Part shown: positions 59,101 to 64,000 of the stretch, piece after piece
How positions within the stretch are numbered: position 1 is the first letter of the stretch
Layout of the letters: each line of letters opens with the position of its first letter
Origin: Owenia fusiformis
Lineage: Eukaryota > Annelida > Polychaeta > Sabellida > Oweniidae
Reading direction: 5' to 3'
NCBI GenBank assembly: GCA_903813345.2
Contig: CAIIXF020000006.1
Location: 4,611,096 to 4,675,095, forward strand
DNA length: 64,000 nucleotides
Notes under the pieces: model-generated
Database searches by the model: none
What the model was told of the DNA's origin: nothing
Seen by the model: the letters and a program-made list of their open reading frames with translations, nothing else
Made by a program: the position numbers and the translations under genes

Positions 59101-62100
59101 AAAATCCTTTTATTGGGAGAATACTATAATTCCTCAATATTTTTCTTTAAATTTTGATTCACTGACATCATATTAAATCATGATATTATTTATATTTATT
59201 GTTTCTCAGTGGCTGTTCCATGTTTCACTAATTTATTGAATTCTGTATAATTATTAATAATATATAATTAATATATATAATATATATTTTCCTGATACTT
59301 TTGTTTCTATTAATCAATTCTCATCAAATCAATCTACAAATAAATCTTAATAAAAACACATTAAAACTCTTTTGATCGATTTAGAGATATATATTTGTTA
59401 ACTATGATTATTTTTCATTACTTCCGTTTCAGACTTGTGAAAAGCTGGGCTTAGAGCCCATGTTCTTCAAGGTGTTAGGTAAGACTGGGGACTTAAAATT
59501 AGATTGTATTCTCAAATGTACAAACAAACCCATCATTATTTCTAACAAACTTATGTTTAGTTTATAAAGATTCAAAAAGAATTACAAGGAAAGTGGATTT
59601 CAAGAAATATGTTATCAAAAAGATTAGCAGTCATTGCTAGCATTTTTACTTCATTTCTGAGTGATTTCTGATTATTGATGTCCATGTTGAAATTAGGAAC
59701 GCCAGAAGAAAACAAAAGTTGATTTTAATAGATTTTGCTTGGTTTAACTAATGTATTTAGAAGATGTCAGAGATGTACAAATCAGAGTAACTAAGTGACA
59801 GATGTTCCATTTAGGCTTTACTATTTATCTTATGTTGTTCGTTAGGTATGGTAAACCCATTGGAGAGGGGAAAGTACCACGAGCTGACATACTTCCAGAA
59901 AGTCTGGGTGATGAAAGCCATGTGTGATTACTGTTTGGTGAGTTTTCTAAATTAATGGCTATATTCAAGTCTTCAATCCATAATTCATGAACAAGATATG
60001 AACATACATATCAAGATAAAATGTCCAAAATGCAAAAAAAACAATCAATGTTCAGCTCTGTCGACTGAATGATTTTTGTATAATGTTTTAGAACTTAAGT
60101 TTATTGAAATTAATTGCTTCATTACCTAATGTTACTAAATGATTCATGGATTTTTTTTTGTTCATGAATATTTCGTGAACACTTCACCAATATTTATCTC
60201 ATGATATTTTATAATTCACATTTAAGGAGAATCAAGAAAGCATCCGTGATGCAATCGAAGCCCAACAAGATAATGAGCGGACTGCCTATGTCCTTGGGAG
60301 TGATGTTGACGGCAACACCTATCTCCATTTCCCACAGTTCTGTGGGGCTGACGTAAGAATATATCGCCAAAGTCCTATTACCATGCCAACAATGCCTAAA
60401 CCCAAACCTCAGAAAGTAGTCCCGAGGAGTAAATCACTTAAGGTATGTAGATACATGTGAAAAAATAAATTATAATCATTTATAACATGAAATATATTTG
60501 CTTTAAGAATATCATTAACAGTTCTTATAGATAGATGAAAATGGCTGCTATTTTCAATTATGTTCCATTTAATTTTTACATATCCTTTCATACTGTTGTA
60601 CATATTTGCAGAGATATTACAGAGGCACATTTGCAACAGATATTGTGATTGTCAATTCTGTCCTATTTAGTTTTTACATATTCACACATTGTACATATTT
60701 GCAGAGGCCATCGCGCAAGCCATCAAGGACTCCAAAGAAGAAGATGAAGACAGTTGTGGCAAAGGAGGTATCTCCAAGTCCAAAGAGGACCAGGCCCAGT
60801 AGGCTGAGACAGGTGAGATTATGGCTCAATATTAATGGTTTTATCTGTTTAAAAATGTCCTCAGGGCCATTCTGAAAGACCTAATTGCCCAGATTACAGA
60901 AAAGCGGCCAACATTTAAGGTTAAGGGAAGAATCTTGAATCTTCTTTCATGTGGAATTGCTGCAGATTGAAACACCTGTACCTGCTTACTTGTATTTCAA
61001 TTGTTATTGATCTTATTTATTTGTCTCTGAAATACACCAAAATAAGAAATGGGCAATTTGTACCTTTAAATGTAGATTGAGAAAATGAGCAAGAAAATCA
61101 AACACATTTTTTATTAACCTTAGCCTTATTCGTGAGAAGTACTTTAATGCATAGCATTTTGTTCTTTTTCAGACAATCAAGCCTGTCATGTCAAATGCTC
61201 CCCTTGAGATTGCCACGACAACTGAAGATTCATCAAGTGAAACTGAGGCAACAGAAACCAGCGATGCAGAATCCGATGTAACAGATGCGCCAAGTGAAGT
61301 CTCGACAATTTCAAGATCAAGTTCTGTCAATAAAGTTCACTATCCGTCCCATAGTCCACGTATGACTCGCAATAGCATGAAAACAGAGGTTGATGAGCTA
61401 CCAATGTTAAGTAAAACACGTAGGAAAATATTCGGGGTGGATATGGGTGATTCCGATTCTGAAGTTAGTAGTGTGAAATCAGGAACGTCTGGCCGTACTA
61501 CTCGTAACTCTACACCGAGAAAAGCCAGTTCTTCATCACGTTCAAATAGTCCAGTGCCTGCCAGTGTAGCCTCACCATCAAGTTCTCGTAAGACTCGATC
61601 TAGAAGGGGTTTAAAAACACCAAGTAAATTACTTACAGATTCCACACCCTCCCAGTCTCCTACACCATGTGATACTGAAACCATTTCACAGTCAACAGAA
61701 TCCCCTAGTAATCACGAGGACACAAATACTGGCAATGAGGACATCACCAAAAGTAATGATATTAGTGTTAAAGCACAGCCATGTAGTAGCAAGAATGAAA
61801 ATTATGATAGTGGTGTCGATAAGAGTGACTCAGAAATGACTGATTGTGCTGACAGTGATAGCGAGACCCAACCAGGGCCAGGCAAATGGAAAGATACTCA
61901 AAATAATAACCCTAACGCAAAACCAATTGGAGATGATACTAACAATACAAAACCTAACTGTATTGATAATCAAACTGCTGCAAGCTCTAGTAGGAGCAAT
62001 GATGATTATAAAGCTTCTGAAAAAGATTCTGCCATTTCTTGCACAGATTATAAACTTAATGGTAAAACCAGTAGTGATCTGATGGAAACAGACAAAAAGG

Positions 62101-63652
62101 TCGAAAAGGCTGACACAGTTGAAAATGAATGCAGCAGTCTAGCAGCTGATGTAGCAGCTGATGATACTAAATCAGAAAAAGTAAATGATATTAAATCAAA
62201 TGATATAAAAGTAAATCAAAATGAAACCAAAGCAGATGATACCATGGCAACTAATGAAGAAAGCCAAAACAATGAACTAATAAAAAAGGAAGTGATTGAT
62301 GATCAAAACCATAATGAAGAAGTAGAAAATGTGGATAAAGATAATGACAATTGCAGTACTGTAGGAGATAATACAAATGCCATCAAGCAAGTACCTGAAG
62401 CTGATACTAATGATGCAAAAGATACAACCACAAAGGAATCTGGGAAGAATGCTATTAAAGAGAAGCTTCCAGAACTCCCAACCCCAGAAATATTGGTAAG
62501 AAATGAAATTTGAATATGTAGGTATATTTATAAAATATCTCTAAAATCATTTTTTCGATTCTGTTACCTGAAAGTTTTTGATTTTTGGACTTCATGTGTA
62601 TCATTCTATTTCAAGGCCTATTTTGGGTGAACACTCTTACATTATAGTTACCTCATGGTTGCTGTTCACTTTTTCTTATCTGTATTGTCCAAACAAACGG
62701 GGTCTCAACGTGAAATGTTGATATGAATCTTAATGTTGTTTTGTTCTTATTTCAGGGGCCTGTTGAGGGAGAGTTTGAGCTAGTGGTGGAAAGTGTTGAA
62801 ACATTAAGAGAACTCACAGAGAAATTTGCAGAACCTGCCCCTGTTGAAATTAAAGGGAAGAAGGGCAAGGTTTGTTACATTTCAGTATTTGTTTTGTATT
62901 GTTATCACAGTGACTATTAAGAGAGTGGGTCTAAAATTTGAATATTAATTATTTGTCGATGTAGAAAACTGAAGAACAGAGAATAAAATACAGAATTAAT
63001 TTCAACAAACTGAGAATGTTGTCATCATTAATTAATGTTATAGTCATGATGTAAAAAGTTCCAGAAAACCTTAGGTTTTAACTTATGATTTCAAAACTTG
63101 TATGTGGATTCCTAAAAGTATTTTTCAATTATCATCATGAAAACTTGCATGGTACACATTAATATATTTTTTATTTAGAAAAAAAGCTAAACAAAGAGAC
63201 AATTAAAACCATTTGGCGAAATTGGAAAACATGTTTCACAAAACTTTTTTTACATGTGTCATCTACAACTATTCATATTAAACAAAGTTTGGCTGCTATA
63301 TAGAAACTCTTTAAGTTATTATGTCAGTACCAAAAGTGGTGTCATTTCCTTAAGCCACTATTTTTACAGGCGTTTGTAAATGTAACACATGGTCACACTT
63401 TTGTAATTGTGACCAGGTTGTGACATCTTGTGATATAAGTACCATGTTACATTTCAATGTTTGTTGTTTATTGTCCAGGTAACCACTGAACCAGTTGCCT
63501 GGCCCAAAAAGCACAAAGAGCTCCACAGTCGACTACATTTCCTCCTTGTTGAATTGGAACCATGGGACCAGAAGCTGTTACAAGCCAATAAGAAAGCTAG
63601 AATGAAACTCCGTAAAGAGTTTGAAGATTATGAAGAAGAGGTTAAGCCAGAG
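55405..63652 (+). CDS. BRD10: BRD10 (KIAA2026)-type bromodomain protein, 5' part (12 coding exons, 1191 aa, incomplete)
   Basis: Twelve exons join in phase; the gene runs off the right edge. The ATG at 55405 follows an in-frame TAA six bases upstream. Residues 1-200 are a Ser/Gln/Asn-rich disordered leader. Residues about 203-311 form a bromodomain with the WPF shelf (W226-P227-F228) and the acetyl-lysine-contacting Asn as N285 (CYRYN). The distinctive downstream block LPQIGHFLYLCLEPLN, HYELERCFAMP, EKLGLEPMFFKVLG, NPLERGKYHELTYFQKVW and YLHFPQFCGADVRIY marks the KIAA2026/BRD10 family rather than BET proteins. Residues 655-1095 are one acidic Ser/Thr-rich exon. Residues 1134-1191 resume a conserved helical region (KHKELHSRLHFLLVELEPWD). 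A nuclear chromatin reader is the expected role; the family is poorly characterised. Confidence 0.9.
56188..56545 (+). repeat. composite palindromic repeat, copy 4, in BRD10-type intron 1
   Basis: It has the same order as 28822-29135: TTATTACCACCTTGCCGGGC start, inner GGTGGTAATAA, then the hairpin AATATAGTGAAATATTGGAC with a partly duplicated arm (CTCGGTCCAATATTACACT occurs twice). Confidence 0.85.
56711..56879 (+). CDS. BRD10: BRD10-type exon 2
   Basis: This exon has 169 nt, with acceptor TTACTTGCAG and donor TCAAG|GTAAAT. It encodes the second half of the bromodomain, with SDMRLMLENCYRYNGPDH and RGQKLETILEQKL. Confidence 0.92.
57075..57625. repeat. 15-bp minisatellite in BRD10-type intron 2
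   Basis: Units of ATCTTCATCAATCTG and close variants repeat about 35 times. A duplication of larger scale is visible: the run TTAATCTGATCTTCATCTGT recurs near 57172 and 57367. Because the period is a multiple of three, both strands show long open frames without being genes. Confidence 0.92.
57706..58006 (+). CDS. BRD10: BRD10-type exon 3
   Basis: This exon has 301 nt, with acceptor TTTCTTTCAG and donor GAG|GTAAGA. It encodes a charged helical stretch (RIEKQERLKEARRQHILEMR) and ends at MWE. Confidence 0.9.
58216..58376 (+). CDS. BRD10: BRD10-type exon 4
   Basis: This exon has 161 nt, with acceptor ATCCTCAG and donor ACG|GTAAAT. It encodes LPQIGHFLYLCLEPLN and KIMTSLLSTPYQR. Confidence 0.92.
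58856..58961 (+). CDS. BRD10: BRD10-type exon 5
   Basis: This exon has 106 nt, with acceptor GATTCCAG and donor AAG|GTACCG. It encodes MPYSVWEEKLSLKMRHWYK. Confidence 0.9.
59433..59478 (+). CDS. BRD10: BRD10-type exon 6 (micro-exon, 46 nt)
   Basis: This exon has acceptor CGTTTCAG and donor TAG|GTAAGA. It encodes TCEKLGLEPMFFKVL. Confidence 0.9.
59846..59937 (+). CDS. BRD10: BRD10-type exon 7
   Basis: This exon has 92 nt, with acceptor TTCGTTAG and donor TTG|GTGAGT. It encodes MVNPLERGKYHELTYFQKVW and ends DYCL. Confidence 0.9.
60227..60442 (+). CDS. BRD10: BRD10-type exon 8
   Basis: This exon has 216 nt, with acceptor ACATTTAAG and donor AAG|GTATGT. It encodes GNTYLHFPQFCGADVRIYR and a basic Pro/Lys tail. 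Confidence 0.92.
60565..60704 (+). repeat. duplicated 3' splice-site segment before BRD10-type exon 9
   Basis: A segment of about 45 nt with TTTTTACAT and GTACATATTTGCAGAG occurs at 60565-60613 and again at 60661-60706. Both copies end in an AG acceptor. Confidence 0.8.
60705..60812 (+). CDS. BRD10: BRD10-type exon 9
   Basis: This exon has 108 nt, with acceptor ATATTTGCAG and donor CAG|GTGAGA. It encodes a Lys/Arg/Pro/Ser-rich, AT-hook-like basic stretch (RPSRKPSRTPKKK). A duplicate acceptor 93 nt upstream could extend the exon by 31 in-frame codons. Confidence 0.85.
61173..62495 (+). CDS. BRD10: BRD10-type exon 10 (large acidic exon)
   Basis: This exon has 1323 nt (441 codons), with acceptor TTTTTCAG and donor TTG|GTAAGA. 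It is low-complexity, rich in Ser, Thr, Asp, Glu, Asn and Lys, with no globular domain visible. It is probably disordered and phosphorylatable. Confidence 0.9.
62756..62869 (+). CDS. BRD10: BRD10-type exon 11
   Basis: This exon has 114 nt, with acceptor TTATTTCAG and donor AAG|GTTTGT. It encodes FELVVESVETLRELTEKF and a Lys/Gly end. Confidence 0.88.
63479..63652 (+). CDS. BRD10: BRD10-type exon 12 (last in window)
   Basis: This exon has 174 nt, with acceptor TTGTCCAG and donor GAG|GTAAAT. It encodes KHKELHSRLHFLLVELEPWD and KLRKEFEDYEEE. No further exon is recognised before the edge. Confidence 0.88.
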
Positions 63653-64000
63653 GTAAATGTAAGGCAATCTTTAAAAATATTTGGCATGCATAGAGATTTT
63701 AAAAGTGTATGTAATGGTAATTGGAGAAATGTGTACATTAGGGTATGTTAATTGTTAATGGGGGAAATTTACATTAGGGTATGGTTATGATGGAAATGTG
63801 TACATTTGGGTATGCTAATTGGAGAAGTGTACATTTTTGGATAAAGTGAAGAATAGTACAAAGTGTAGAGGAGAGAATAGCATGCATGTCTTATTTTCAT
63901 TGTTGCAAAACTATATTTTTTATGTTCTTCAAGTGACCCTTTCCTGGTCAGTTACAAAGTTTCCCATGTTAGAGCATCTCAAAAAGATTCATGTTAATTC

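Noticed and set aside
61340-61684. Antisense open frame in the acidic BRD10-type exon
   Set aside because: It is a mirror of Ser-rich codons in a well-supported exon; no motif or signals.

Overview
This is an AT-rich eukaryotic nuclear window from an animal. Its genes are spliced with GT-AG introns, and it is packed with non-LTR retrotransposon fragments, MITEs, fold-back elements and minisatellites. Gene content (MADD, a TMED1/5-type p24 protein, a BRD10/KIAA2026-type bromodomain protein, and a secreted PAN + discoidin protein) together with the transposon mix (CR1-like and L1/Tx1-like LINEs, a Helitron/Helentron-like block with AGGTCA-rich internal repeats) suggests a marine invertebrate. 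The phylum cannot be fixed from sequence alone.

Layout. (1) 1-14595, minus strand: the 5' part of MADD, a DENN-domain Rab GEF. Three coding exons (14595-14024, 12139-11998, 4879-4721) give 291 residues; the rest lies beyond the left edge. Intron 2 holds a roughly 2.8 kb Helentron-like repeat. The acceptor of exon 2 sits in a 13-copy, 85-bp tandem array that repeats the 3' splice site together with the first 58 nt of the exon. (2) 14596-25948: intergenic, with a chain of DNA transposons, a broken CR1-like LINE, a deleted Tc1/mariner element and a fold-back element. (3) 25949-31628, minus strand: a complete three-exon gene for a 571-residue secreted protein (signal peptide, PAN/apple, two F5/8C discoidin domains, Cys-containing C-terminal module). 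Its large intron houses an inverted-repeat cassette with a tiny two-exon zinc-finger gene on the opposite strand. (4) 31629-49460: repeat-dominated, with a second inverted-repeat zinc-finger cassette, an L1/Tx1-like LINE insertion with clear target-site duplications and a probable 3' transduction, and several MITE families. (5) 49461-54610, minus strand: a complete four-exon p24 gene (TMED1/5 type, 228 residues), whose exon-3 acceptor is also tandemly repeated. (6) 55405 to the right edge, plus strand: a BRD10-type gene, 12 coding exons and 1191 residues, unfinished at the window end. It is head-to-head with the p24 gene across a 794-bp interval containing a perfect CRE and two ETS-like sites.

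Two themes deserve attention. First, three of the four conventional genes carry duplicated 3' splice sites (13 copies, 4 copies, 2 copies). In the first two genes every decoy acceptor leads to an early stop; in the third the alternative acceptor adds 31 codons in frame. Second, two loci share one architecture: a 14-nt coding first exon, an intron of about 400 bp and a C2H2-like finger exon, enclosed by inverted copies of the 5' leader about 1.9 kb apart. This could be an unrecognised transposon class or an undescribed microgene family. The four main genes do not form one pathway. MADD and p24 both serve membrane traffic, but their proximity here gives no evidence of functional linkage.
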